A DNA stretch of 40,237 nucleotides, taken from NCBI GenBank assembly GCA_946401755.1, contig CAMIVH010000001.1, positions 1 to 40,237 of the forward strand, in the 5' to 3' direction. Positions within the stretch are counted from its first letter, which is position 1; every line of letters starts with the position of its first letter. This document shows, in pieces, positions 1 to 9,194 of the stretch. A program made the position numbers and the translations under genes. Under the pieces are notes generated by a model. That model had not been told where the DNA came from. It worked only from the letters and a program-made list of their open reading frames with translations, and searched no databases. This DNA comes from an uncultured Caryophanales bacterium (lineage in GTDB: Bacteria; Bacillota_I; Bacilli_A; RFN20; CAG-826).

Positions 1-923
1 TTACAGCGTTAAATCCAAACCTTGTTCAAACATTAGAAGGTAATCCTGCAATTATCCATGGTGGACCTTTCGCTAATATTGCTCATGGTTGTAACTCAAT
101 CATCGCTACAAAGATGGCTCTTAAGTTAGCCCCAGTTGTGGTCACAGAGGCAGGCTTCGGTGCTGACCTTGGTGCTGAAAAATTCTTGGACATTAAATGT
201 CGTGTTGCGGGTTTAAAACCAGACGCCGTTGTCGTCGTTGCTACAATCCGCGCTCTTAAGATGCATGGTGGTCAACCATTTGAAGAACTCGCTAATGAAA
301 ATGTTGAAGCTCTTAAGAATGGTGTTTGTAACTTAAAGAAACATATTGAAAACGTTGAAAAATATGGTGTTCCAGCGGTTGTTTGTATTAACCACTTCGC
401 TAGTGATACTGAAGCTGAAACTGCTTTCTTAAGTAAATGGTGCGAAGAAAATGGTTACGATCATGCTTACTGCTCAGCGTTTGCTGATGGTGGTAAAGGT
501 GGTGCAGAACTCGCTAAAGCGGTGATGAACATCCTCAACACTAAAGAATCACATTATCATCCTTTATATGATGTTAATCGTCCAATCAAAGAAAAGATTG
601 AAACCATTTGTAAAGAAATCTATGGTGCGGGCGAAGTCGTTTATACCGATGCTGCGAATAAACAAATTGAAGACTTTACTAAATTAGGATTTGATAAGAC
701 TCCAATCTGTATCGCTAAAACACCTCAATCATTAACTGATGATCCAAAAGTCTTAGGCGCTCCAAGAGGATTCACAGTTACCATTCGTGAAGTGAGATTA
801 TCCGCAGGTGCAAACTTCATCGTGCCATTAACTGGCGCTATTATGACAATGCCTGGCTTACCTAAAGTTCCAGCCGCTGTGAAGATGGAAGATGTGCCTT
901 ACGATCAAAAACTTGATCATTAA
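1..923 (+). CDS. fhs: Formate--tetrahydrofolate ligase (3' part of gene)
   Basis: ATP-dependent ligation of formate to tetrahydrofolate, giving 10-formyl-THF for purine and fMet-tRNA synthesis in the cytosol. The reading frame is open from base 3, and the first visible residues include GGPFANIAHGCNS (about bases 60-98), a signature of this family. The ATG at 114 is internal, so the gene is truncated at its 5' side by the window edge. About 306 of the usual roughly 556 residues are visible, and the C-terminus is intact, ending in TAA at 921-923. An intrinsic terminator follows at 953-983. The folate genes folC and folT occur 20 kb downstream in a separate operon. Identification is secure. Confidence 0.96.
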   Translation, partial: TALNPNLVQTLEGNPAIIHGGPFANIAHGCNSIIATKMALKLAPVVVTEAGFGADLGAEKFLDIKCRVAGLKPDAVVVVATIRALKMHGGQPFEELANENVEALKNGVCNLKKHIENVEKYGVPAVVCINHFASDTEAETAFLSKWCEENGYDHAYCSAFADGGKGGAELAKAVMNILNTKESHYHPLYDVNRPIKEKIETICKEIYGAGEVVYTDAANKQIEDFTKLGFDKTPICIAKTPQSLTDDPKVLGAPRGFTVTIREVRLSAGANFIVPLTGAIMTMPGLPKVPAAVKMEDVPYDQKLDH

Positions 924-952
924 TGCAGATTTTTCGGACAAATTTCAAAAAT

Positions 953-983
953 TCCCCCTATTTAATCTATAGAGGGATTTTTT
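953..983 (+). terminator. Intrinsic terminator of fhs, overlapping the next gene's SD
   Basis: Stem 953-961 with 969-977 (TCCCCCTAT / ATAGAGGGA, one C-A mismatch), 7-nt loop, then six T at 978-983. The 3' arm contains AGAGGG, the only Shine-Dalgarno-like sequence for the ATG at 984, so terminator and ribosome binding site share the same bases. Confidence 0.75.
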
Positions 984-3092
984 ATGTCGCTTATCGAATT
1001 AAACAAAGTATCTAAAGCCTATCTTATCAATAAGAATGAGAAAAAGTATGTCTTAAAAGACATTACTTTATCGTTTCCTGAGACTGGTTTAATCAGCGTT
1101 TTAGGCAAATCTGGCTGCGGTAAGTCCACTTTGCTTAATCTTATTGGGGGATTAGATAAAGCAAGCGAAGGAACAGTTTATTACAAAGGAGATAACATCG
1201 CTAAATATAAAGGTAATCAACAAGTAGCTTTTAGAAAAAGTGAAATCAGTTACATCTTTCAACATTATCATTTGTTAGAGAATCAAACCGCTTTATATAA
1301 CATCATGCTTCCTTGTTTGTTAAATGGAGATAGTTTTAAAACTGCTAAAGAGAAAGTTTTATCTTTGATAAATAAGTTCTCTATTAAAGAGGAACTATTG
1401 GATAAGAAATGCTCTAAGTTATCAGGTGGAGAAAAAGAAAGAATCGCTATAATGCGTTCGTTTATTAGTAACACTAATGTCATCTTAGCGGATGAACCTA
1501 CTGGTGCTTTAGATAAAGATAACGCTTTGTTAGTAATGGAATCATTAAAAGAGGCTAGCAAAAGTTCCTTAGTAGTGATGGTTACTCATAATGAAGAACT
1601 AGCAAAAAGATATAGTGACCGCATTATCCATATGAAGGATGGGAGAGTTATCCAAGATGAAAAGATAAAACTAATAAGCGGTAAGCAATATCAAATCAGT
1701 AAAGAGAAGAAGTCCAATCCTAATTGGTATAGCAAAATCATCGCTAAAAACTTTTCTAAAAGATTTAAAAGAAATATCTTCTCAATATTAGCGGTCACTA
1801 TAGGGGCAACCGCAAGTATGTTGATATTTGGCTTTAGTAATGGGGCACATGATTCCATTATGAAATCAGCAGAATGCCAGTTTGATTATGGAGTGGCTTC
1901 TATTAGCAAAGAAAAGAAAATTGTTAGTGATGAGTCACCAATCACATTGATACAAACATTACGCACTGACGAGGAAGAGATAGATGAATTAAGTAGTGAA
2001 TATGATTTCTTACACTTTTGTTATTCGTATGATTCATTAGTGACGCCAACTTTAGATACATATATCAATGAAAAGGAAATACAGGGCTTAACATATACAC
2101 CTATCTATTCTTTTTGTGATTCTTCAATAAATAAGAGCTTATTAATCAAAGGTAAATTACCGATAGTCGATACATTAAATATGGTGGTTATCAATCAAAC
2201 AGCTTACGACTATTTAAAAAAGGAAACCAAAAGTGATCCACTTAACACTTATATTCGTTTAAAAGATGGTGGAACATTTACTTATTACACGGATAATATC
2301 GAAAAGCCATATATTACAGATTATTTTGTCTATGACCGATTAGTGGAAATCGTTGGTGTTGTTAAAGAATTATCATTCTTAAACACCCCTAAGATTTATT
2401 ACTCGTATAAAGCCTTGGATAAGTATATGGAAGAAACTATTTTAAATAATCTATCTGAATATCTAGGAGAAACCAGTTGGAAAGATAGAGTAATGTTTGC
2501 TTCTGATAATGAGTATATCTCCAATTATTCACATCGCGTATTTCTTAAAAATAGTGGAGATGTGTATCGGTTGAAAGAGATGAAAACGACACTAAAAGAA
2601 GGATATAGTCTCAATAGCAATGCTTTAACAATTGAAGAAACATTGTTCTCTTTAGTGGATGCCGCTAGTGTCGGCATGGAAGTATTCTTAGTGATTGCTT
2701 TAGTGGGCACTGCAATGATTATCGGTATTGTTTCTTTTGCCTCTTACGCTGAAGATATTAAAGACTCTGCAATATTGCTATGTATAGGGGCTAAACGTGA
2801 AGATATATCTTCTCTATATGTTTTTGAAAACTGCCTTATAGGCCTTATTGGATTAACATCATCTTTTATCATCGCTTTGTTAAGCCAAAATCCACTTAAC
2901 CATCTAATCGAAAGATTTACTTCTTTAATCAATATCATAGATATTCCGTTTTATTCATTTCATGGAAGAATGCTTCTCTTTCCTCTTTTAATTGTCATGT
3001 CCGCTTTATTGATTTGTATATTGGCAACCTATGTACCAATTTCTTTTTCAAAGAAGATTTCTCTTAAGGAGGAGTTAAACGCTAATGATTAA
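984..3092 (+). CDS. ABC transporter, fused ATP-binding and FtsX-like permease (partner 1)
   Basis: A 702-residue MacB-like half-transporter. Residues 1 to about 230 are the ATPase: Walker A GKSGCGKST (41-49), signature LSGGE and Walker B ending in LADEPTGALD. A TM helix follows (about 265-287), then a large extracytoplasmic domain (about 290-560) and three C-terminal TM helices, the four-TM FtsX topology. The stop overlaps the start of the second transporter gene by 8 bases, so the two are translated together and probably form a heterodimer (inference). MacB-type proteins move substrates from the outer face of the membrane: peptides, lipoproteins or antibiotics. No two-component system or peptide gene is adjacent, so the substrate is unknown. 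The start at 984 is supported by AGAGGG 8 nt upstream, inside the fhs terminator. Confidence 0.88.
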   Translation: MSLIELNKVSKAYLINKNEKKYVLKDITLSFPETGLISVLGKSGCGKSTLLNLIGGLDKASEGTVYYKGDNIAKYKGNQQVAFRKSEISYIFQHYHLLENQTALYNIMLPCLLNGDSFKTAKEKVLSLINKFSIKEELLDKKCSKLSGGEKERIAIMRSFISNTNVILADEPTGALDKDNALLVMESLKEASKSSLVVMVTHNEELAKRYSDRIIHMKDGRVIQDEKIKLISGKQYQISKEKKSNPNWYSKIIAKNFSKRFKRNIFSILAVTIGATASMLIFGFSNGAHDSIMKSAECQFDYGVASISKEKKIVSDESPITLIQTLRTDEEEIDELSSEYDFLHFCYSYDSLVTPTLDTYINEKEIQGLTYTPIYSFCDSSINKSLLIKGKLPIVDTLNMVVINQTAYDYLKKETKSDPLNTYIRLKDGGTFTYYTDNIEKPYITDYFVYDRLVEIVGVVKELSFLNTPKIYYSYKALDKYMEETILNNLSEYLGETSWKDRVMFASDNEYISNYSHRVFLKNSGDVYRLKEMKTTLKEGYSLNSNALTIEETLFSLVDAASVGMEVFLVIALVGTAMIIGIVSFASYAEDIKDSAILLCIGAKREDISSLYVFENCLIGLIGLTSSFIIALLSQNPLNHLIERFTSLINIIDIPFYSFHGRMLLFPLLIVMSALLICILATYVPISFSKKISLKEELNAND

Positions 3093-5892
3093 GATTACTA
3101 ATTTATCTAAAAGCTATGGTCCTAGAAAGGTATTATCTAATATCTCTTTTGACTTCAAAGAAAAAGGAATCTATGTGATATATGGTCCATCCGGTTCTGG
3201 TAAAACCACTTTATTAAACTGTGCTGCGGGTTTAACTGATTTTTCTGGTTCCATCCAAGTCAACCGCCAAAACATTGAAGCACTTAATGATGATGATTTA
3301 AGTCGCTTACGCTTAACTACTTATGGTTTTGTTTTCCAGGACTTTAAACTGTTCGAAACAGAGACCGTCTTGGCTAATTTGTTGTTTCCATTAGATACTT
3401 TGTATTCAATATCCAAGGCACAAAAGATAAGAAAATGTCGTGATCTACTAGCCCTTGTTGGCCTTCCTGATAAAGAAAAACAAAATGTAAATAAACTAAG
3501 TGGTGGAGAAAAGCAAAGAGTGGCTATTGCCCGTTCTTTAATTAATGATCCAATTGTTCTTCTATGTGATGAACCAACAGGCGCTTTAGACGAGAATACA
3601 GGAAATGAAATCATGAGTATTTTAAAGAGGATTTCCAGGCGCGCTATTGTGATTATGGTTTCCCATGACCAAAGCCTTACTAAACAATATGCTGACGTCA
3701 TTATTGAAATGAATGAAGGCAAAATAGTGAATGTTATAAAGCAAAGAAAAGATTCGTTTTCCGAATCACATCTGCCCGTTTTAGATAATGGTGTGAGCAA
3801 TGATAAGACAAAAATCAGCGATAGTTTTCTTATTAGACATACCTTCCATACAACGAAGCAAAAGAAACTAAGAACAGGACTTTGCTATACGATGACATCT
3901 ATGGGGTTAATAGGTGTAGGATTAGCCTTTGCCTTATCTTCCACAATCGCGGACAACATCAAACAGGCGTATCGTGAGATTGTTGATGAAAACTCAATCG
4001 TGGTTACTCTTAAGGATAAGAATAGTTCCATTCAAGGGCAATATGCCGCTAGCTTTTACGAAGTTAACGATATTAAAGAAACATATTCAGAATACATTGA
4101 TGATATAGGTGCTACTTATTACTGTAATTTTGAAAAGTTTTTTGAAGATAGAAACGAACTAGCGTTTGTCAAAGGTTATAGAAGAAGTGTCATACCAGGC
4201 TTTAGTGCTCGTCATATTAATGAATTTGAATGGTTAGAGGATATAAATACAAAAATATATCCAGAGGATATCCAAACACTAAAGGATGATGAGATTATCT
4301 TATCATTAGACTATGTCACGCTTAGAGATCTATGCTTCGAACTACAAATTGATAGGAATATAAACTCTTTAAGTAACTATTTGTTAAGCAATACTTTAGA
4401 TGTCTATTTTGATTTAGCGAATTATAGTTGGGATTACACAGATGAACAACTATTAACAGTAAAAGGCTTCGCATTAGAAAATAGCTTAAAGATTTATCAC
4501 AGTAATCATCTATGGAATGAACATATGTTTGAAGAGATGATGAGATTTCCAAGTAATGACGCTCTTTCATTAAAAGATAATGAACCATGGGTAATGAAGA
4601 AAATCTATTACTTAAAAGCAAAAGAAAACAGAGATAAGCTACTTAACCTATTTCTAGATAGTGAAGAAATGGATAAATATATTTTCGAAATCGCAGATGA
4701 AATGTTTTATCCATGGCTTTATTATGGTAGGAAAATAGAAGAAAGAAATCGTATCCATGTCTTTATAAACACAATAGCCCATATTCCAAATTGGCATGTT
4801 GATTACTTTATGAACAATGATAACAATCTAACGTCACCAATATATGGAAATAATTCAGGTTTTCTTATCTATCCAGAATCATTGATGATGGGCTTTTCAA
4901 AAACGATGTATTTCTCCAAAGATGAAGATCAAATAAACACAGTAGTGGATAAGTTTACGTCCAAGAATAAAGATGGCATTTTCGAAGAGAATCTCCCAGA
5001 CGGTGTTTTAAGCGGTAATTACGCAAAAAGTCTGCAAAACGGCGTTAGATTTGAAACAATTGAAGGAAAAACACTGCAAAAAGGCAATAAACCTGAGAGC
5101 TTAAACGAGATTGCTGTTTCGAGAGCTTTCGCTAAAGAGTGTCACATAGAAGATATTAACGAAATAGTCTATGTGACGACCGCTAGAAGGGAAGCTATAA
5201 CTAACAATGGAGGGGTAATCAGTGACTATGTAGTTGTGCCGCTCATAGTCACTGGTCTTATAGATTCAAACAAGAATTGTATATATCACGAGAAGAACTG
5301 GACTTCGCTTTTTTATCAATGCAAAATTGGTATTAGCGCTTATGAATTACAAACGAATTCAATATCATTTACATTAAAAGATTCTAAGAAAATAGATGAG
5401 AGCTTAAAGCTGTTTAAAAAGGGCTTTCCTGATTATAACGTTGTTAACCCTCTTTGTGATGTTAATGATAGTGTTGATAACGTGTGTTTTTATATCACAA
5501 TTGTGCTCATTATCTTCTCTATGGTAGCGACACTAATCTCTATTCTTTTACTAACAATCAGTAATTACCTCTACATTTTGGAGGGAAGAAAAGATATCGC
5601 ACTTGCTAGATGTATTGGTGTCAACAAAAAGGAGAGTCGGAAGTTTCTTTATTACCATTCCTTAATCCAATGTCTTATCTCTTTTGCAGTTGCTAGTGTG
5701 GAACTATTCATGTTCTCATTTGTGGCTAACCTTGAAATCAGTAATGCTTTATCGACGAGTTCTCACTTTTCTTTTAACCCAATAGCTTTCCTACCAATGT
5801 TTGCTTTGGCGTTTTCTATCGCCATTATTTCTAGCTTCTTTATGAGCAGAAGAATTAATAAAATTAATCCACTCGAGGCGCTTAAACAATAA
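3085..5892 (+). CDS. ABC transporter, fused ATP-binding and FtsX-like permease (partner 2)
   Basis: A 935-residue protein with the same plan as the upstream gene but a much longer extracytoplasmic domain. ATPase at residues 1 to about 225: Walker A GPSGSGKTT (34-42), LSGGEKQR signature and LLCDEPTGALD Walker B. First TM around 270-292, an extracellular region of over 500 residues, and three TM helices in the last 150 residues. AAGGAGG lies upstream at about 3066, inside the end of the preceding gene. Both ATPase sites look intact, so a symmetrical or heterodimeric pump is possible. The big outer domain probably binds substrate or a surface partner (inference). No substrate can be assigned. 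The next gene, ychF, has its own promoter. Confidence 0.88.
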   Translation: MIKITNLSKSYGPRKVLSNISFDFKEKGIYVIYGPSGSGKTTLLNCAAGLTDFSGSIQVNRQNIEALNDDDLSRLRLTTYGFVFQDFKLFETETVLANLLFPLDTLYSISKAQKIRKCRDLLALVGLPDKEKQNVNKLSGGEKQRVAIARSLINDPIVLLCDEPTGALDENTGNEIMSILKRISRRAIVIMVSHDQSLTKQYADVIIEMNEGKIVNVIKQRKDSFSESHLPVLDNGVSNDKTKISDSFLIRHTFHTTKQKKLRTGLCYTMTSMGLIGVGLAFALSSTIADNIKQAYREIVDENSIVVTLKDKNSSIQGQYAASFYEVNDIKETYSEYIDDIGATYYCNFEKFFEDRNELAFVKGYRRSVIPGFSARHINEFEWLEDINTKIYPEDIQTLKDDEIILSLDYVTLRDLCFELQIDRNINSLSNYLLSNTLDVYFDLANYSWDYTDEQLLTVKGFALENSLKIYHSNHLWNEHMFEEMMRFPSNDALSLKDNEPWVMKKIYYLKAKENRDKLLNLFLDSEEMDKYIFEIADEMFYPWLYYGRKIEERNRIHVFINTIAHIPNWHVDYFMNNDNNLTSPIYGNNSGFLIYPESLMMGFSKTMYFSKDEDQINTVVDKFTSKNKDGIFEENLPDGVLSGNYAKSLQNGVRFETIEGKTLQKGNKPESLNEIAVSRAFAKECHIEDINEIVYVTTARREAITNNGGVISDYVVVPLIVTGLIDSNKNCIYHEKNWTSLFYQCKIGISAYELQTNSISFTLKDSKKIDESLKLFKKGFPDYNVVNPLCDVNDSVDNVCFYITIVLIIFSMVATLISILLLTISNYLYILEGRKDIALARCIGVNKKESRKFLYYHSLIQCLISFAVASVELFMFSFVANLEISNALSTSSHFSFNPIAFLPMFALAFSIAIISSFFMSRRINKINPLEALKQ

Positions 5893-5910
5893 AACAAATC
5901 TTATTTTGTT

Positions 5911-5939
5911 TTGTTAATTTGATAATTATCCCTTATAAT
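5911..5939 (+). promoter_or_regulatory. Promoter of the ychF operon
   Basis: -35 TTGTTA at 5911-5916, 17-bp spacer, perfect -10 TATAAT at 5934-5939, in the 78-bp gap after the ABC genes. It probably drives ychF through cysQ. A weak A/T-only inverted repeat (AAAACAAA / TTTTGTTTT, 5892-5913) precedes it and may end the ABC transcript. Confidence 0.8.
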
Positions 5940-5970
5940 AGGTAGCGCACTAAAAGAGGAAAACACTATT

Positions 5971-7083
5971 ATGGGATTAAAAGCAGGCATTGTTGGATTA
6001 CCAAATGTTGGAAAGTCAACCTTATTCAACGCAATTACAAATTCACACGTTGAAGCGGCGAACTATCCATTTGCAACCATCAATCCAAATACAGGTGTTG
6101 TTAACGTTCCTGATGAAAGATTAGATTTTTTAACAAATATTTTTAAACCTGAAAGAAAGATTCCTGCGACAGTTGAATTCACTGATATCGCGGGTTTAGT
6201 CAAAGGCGCTTCCAATGGTGAAGGCTTAGGCAATAAGTTCTTAGCCAACATTCGCGAATGCGATGCTATCGTGGAAGTCGTCCGTTGTTTTGATAACGCT
6301 GATATCGTTCACGTTGAAGAATCCGTTGATCCAATTAGAGATATTGAGATTATTAATCTCGAACTCGTTATGGCGGATTTAGATACTGTTGATAAGCGTA
6401 TTGAAAAGAGCGAAGCTAAAGCTAGAATCGCTAAAGATAAAGAAGCTATCTACGAAATGAATCTTCTCAAACCTTTGAAAGAAGTTCTAGAACAAGGCTT
6501 ACCAGCAAGAAAAGCAAAACTTACTGAAGATCAAGTTGCTTACTGCAAAGTTAATTATCATTTATTAACAGATAAGCCAATTATCTACGTTGCTAACGTT
6601 GGTGAAAGTGATTTGATGGACTTAGATAACTGCAAGTACTATCAAGATGTCTTAGCATATGCTTCTAAAGAAAATAGCCAAGTCATTCCAGTCTCTGCTC
6701 AAATTGAAAGTGATTTATCTGAATTAAGCGAAGAAGAAAGAAAAGAATACTTAGCGGAACTTAACGTCAAAGAATCTGGCTTAGAAAAAGTTATTAAAGC
6801 CACTTATAAATTGTTGAATTTATCAACATTCTTCACTGTTGGTGCGGATGAGTGCCGTGCCTGGACATTTAAAAACAATATGTCAGCGCCTGAATGTGCT
6901 GGTGTTATCCATACCGATTTCCAAAAAGGTTTCATCTGTGCGGAAGTTTACCCATATGAAGCCATTCATGAACTCGGAAGTGAACACGCTGTTAAAGATG
7001 CGGGAAAGATTAGAACAGAAGGTAAAGGTTACTATCCAAAGGATGGTGATATTATGTTCTTCCGTTTTAATGTGAAAAAGTAA
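5971..7083 (+). CDS. ychF: YchF/Obg-like ATPase
   Basis: A 370-residue P-loop protein of the Obg-related YchF family, usually ATP-preferring and ribosome- or stress-associated. The P-loop GLPNVGKST is at residues 9-17, DIAGLVKGAS follows as the G3 region, and the usual G4 NKxD is replaced by NVGE, the feature that explains ATP use in this family. The C-terminal TGS domain ends in GDIMFFRFNV. Length is typical (about 365). It is first in a tight operon: ispF begins 1 base after its stop. SD AAAGAGGA lies about 10 nt upstream of the ATG. Confidence 0.96.
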   Translation: MGLKAGIVGLPNVGKSTLFNAITNSHVEAANYPFATINPNTGVVNVPDERLDFLTNIFKPERKIPATVEFTDIAGLVKGASNGEGLGNKFLANIRECDAIVEVVRCFDNADIVHVEESVDPIRDIEIINLELVMADLDTVDKRIEKSEAKARIAKDKEAIYEMNLLKPLKEVLEQGLPARKAKLTEDQVAYCKVNYHLLTDKPIIYVANVGESDLMDLDNCKYYQDVLAYASKENSQVIPVSAQIESDLSELSEEERKEYLAELNVKESGLEKVIKATYKLLNLSTFFTVGADECRAWTFKNNMSAPECAGVIHTDFQKGFICAEVYPYEAIHELGSEHAVKDAGKIRTEGKGYYPKDGDIMFFRFNVKK

Positions 7084-7084
7084 T

Positions 7085-7561
7085 ATGAGAATTGGATTTG
7101 CTACTGATATTCATAGACTAGTTGAAGGCCGTAAGCTTATGCTCTCTGGCGTATGCGTTCCTAGCCCCGTGGGTGAGTTAGCGCATAGTGATGGTGATGT
7201 TGTTTACCACGCTGTTAGCGAAGCTATCTTAGGCGCGCTTGCTCTTGGTGATTTAGGAAAACATTTCCCAGGCACACCAGAATTTAAAGATATTGATTCA
7301 TCAATAATCGTTAAAAGAGTAGTGGCCATGATGGATGAAAAAGGCTATGAAATCAACAACGTTGATGTATCAATCACATTAGAAAAACCAAAACTTGCAT
7401 CATTTATTATGGAAATGCGAAATAACTTAGCGTTATTATTAAATACTTCCTTAGAGAATGTTTCCGTTAAAGCGGGAACTAATGAGGGTATCGATGATAT
7501 CGGAAGAGGCTTGGCCGTAAAAGCGGACGCCATTGTCATGCTTAGAAAGAAAGGAGAATAA
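7085..7561 (+). CDS. ispF: 2-C-methyl-D-erythritol 2,4-cyclodiphosphate synthase
   Basis: Fifth step of the MEP isoprenoid pathway: cyclises CDP-methylerythritol phosphate and releases CMP. At 158 residues it has full family length. The metal-binding D-x-H (TDIHR, residues 8-10), the HSDGDV motif and GDLGKHFP are present. It is a stand-alone IspF, not the IspDF fusion. It starts 1 nt after the ychF stop and ends 1 nt before argS, so expression is by translational coupling within the operon; no separate promoter is visible. Confidence 0.95.
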   Translation: MRIGFATDIHRLVEGRKLMLSGVCVPSPVGELAHSDGDVVYHAVSEAILGALALGDLGKHFPGTPEFKDIDSSIIVKRVVAMMDEKGYEINNVDVSITLEKPKLASFIMEMRNNLALLLNTSLENVSVKAGTNEGIDDIGRGLAVKADAIVMLRKKGE

Positions 7562-7562
7562 A

Positions 7563-9182
7563 ATGGACATTATTGAAAACATTAAACTCAAAATCCAAAA
7601 AGCTCTTTTAGATCTTGGCCAAGAAGTTGCTCTTAACGATATCGTCATTGAAAAGAGTAAAGACGAAGCTCATGGTGACTATGCCACCAATGTGGCGATG
7701 AAGTTTTCTCGTTTATTCGCTAAGGCTCCTCGTGATGTCGCAGCGATGTTAATTGAGAAAATTAATAGAGACGGTATTGATAAAATCGAAATTGCTGGTC
7801 CTGGTTTCATTAACTTCTTCATGAAGCATGATTCTTTACAAGCGTTCGTTAACAAGATTATTACTGAAGATGAAAAATATGGTCGTTCACCAAGAAAGAA
7901 CTTCAAAGTGAATGTAGAATTCGTTTCCGCTAACCCAACCGGTATCCTTCACGTCGGTACCGCTAGAGGTGCGGCGATTGGTGATAGCATCTCCCGTATT
8001 TTAGATTTCGCTGGTTATGACGTAACCAAGGAATACTACATCAACGATGCCGGTAGCCAAATTACAAATCTTGCCTTATCTATTCAGGCCAGATATAAAG
8101 AATTATTCGGTATCCAAGCCGAAATCCCAGAAGATGGTTATGCTGGTCATGATATCGTCGAAATTGCTGAATCCATTAAAAATGAAGTTGGCGATGAAGC
8201 ACTTAAGATGGCTGACCCAATTCCATTCTTCAAGGAAAAAGGCGTCAAAATCGAACTTGATAGGATTGTTAAAGACTTAGAATTATTTAGAGTTAAACAT
8301 GATGTCTTCTCTTCAGAGAAAGCCATCAGAGCGGACAACGCTATCGAAAAAGAATTAGAATTCTTAAATAAATACACATACAAACAAGACGATGCTCTTT
8401 ATTTAAAGACATCTGACTTTATCGATGATAAAGATCGTGTTATTCAAAAGAGCAATGGTGATTATACCTACTTCTTACCTGATATCTGCTACCACGTTAA
8501 TAAATTATCACGTGGATTTGACGCTCTTATCGATGTTTTAGGTGCAGATCATCATGGTTATATTAACAGAATGAAATCTGCTTTAATGATGCACGGATAT
8601 CCACAAGATATTCTCCATGTTGAATTAATTCAAATGGTGAGATTCCTTAAAGACGGACAAGAATATAAAGCTAGTAAGAGAAGAGGCGACGCCATCACTT
8701 TAAGAGATGTCTGTGAAGAAGTTGGTGTCGACGCTATGCGTTATTTCTTCGCGATGCGTGCTCCTTCTTCCCACTTAGACTTTGATATGGACTTAGCCAA
8801 AGAACAAAGTTCTAATAACCCAGTCTATTATGCTCAATACGCTCACGCTAGACTATGTTCTATTCTAGAACAAGGCAAAGATATCGCTATTGATAACAGT
8901 GCTAAATTATTAAGCCAACCATCCGAAATGGCTTTATTAAAACACCTCGCTGACTTTGCTAACTTAGTGAACGATGCCGCGAAAGACAAAGCTCCATACA
9001 AAGTCACCAATTACATCCATACCCTCGCGGAACTCGTGCACGCTTTCTACAACGAATGCCGTGTTATCGACCAAAACAATTTAGAACTCAGTGGTTCACG
9101 TCTTGCTTTAGTTAAAGCAAGTAAAATAGTGTTAAAGAATGCGCTTGCCCTTATTGGTGTCAGCGCTCCAATACATATGTAG
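7563..9182 (+). CDS. argS: Arginyl-tRNA synthetase
   Basis: Class I synthetase charging tRNA-Arg; 539 residues with the chosen start. An in-frame start at 7533 would lie inside ispF; the ATG at 7563 has AAAGGAGA just upstream and gives the usual N-terminus. Residues 1 to about 100 form the Arg tRNA-binding N-domain. The HIGH motif region reads NPTGILHVGTARGAA with HVGT at 130-133, so the last His is Thr. The KMSK-type loop reads KASKRRGD. The C-terminal helical anticodon-binding domain ends at VSAPIHM. Both catalytic motifs are thus variant, although the domains are complete and the gene has normal operon coupling. A functional enzyme is expected. Confidence 0.95.
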   Translation: MDIIENIKLKIQKALLDLGQEVALNDIVIEKSKDEAHGDYATNVAMKFSRLFAKAPRDVAAMLIEKINRDGIDKIEIAGPGFINFFMKHDSLQAFVNKIITEDEKYGRSPRKNFKVNVEFVSANPTGILHVGTARGAAIGDSISRILDFAGYDVTKEYYINDAGSQITNLALSIQARYKELFGIQAEIPEDGYAGHDIVEIAESIKNEVGDEALKMADPIPFFKEKGVKIELDRIVKDLELFRVKHDVFSSEKAIRADNAIEKELEFLNKYTYKQDDALYLKTSDFIDDKDRVIQKSNGDYTYFLPDICYHVNKLSRGFDALIDVLGADHHGYINRMKSALMMHGYPQDILHVELIQMVRFLKDGQEYKASKRRGDAITLRDVCEEVGVDAMRYFFAMRAPSSHLDFDMDLAKEQSSNNPVYYAQYAHARLCSILEQGKDIAIDNSAKLLSQPSEMALLKHLADFANLVNDAAKDKAPYKVTNYIHTLAELVHAFYNECRVIDQNNLELSGSRLALVKASKIVLKNALALIGVSAPIHM

Positions 9183-9194
9183 GAGGACATTAAT

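Noticed and set aside
953..983. Riboswitch between fhs and the ABC genes
   Set aside because: Only 60 bases are available and they form a simple terminator stem; no aptamer-like conserved core.
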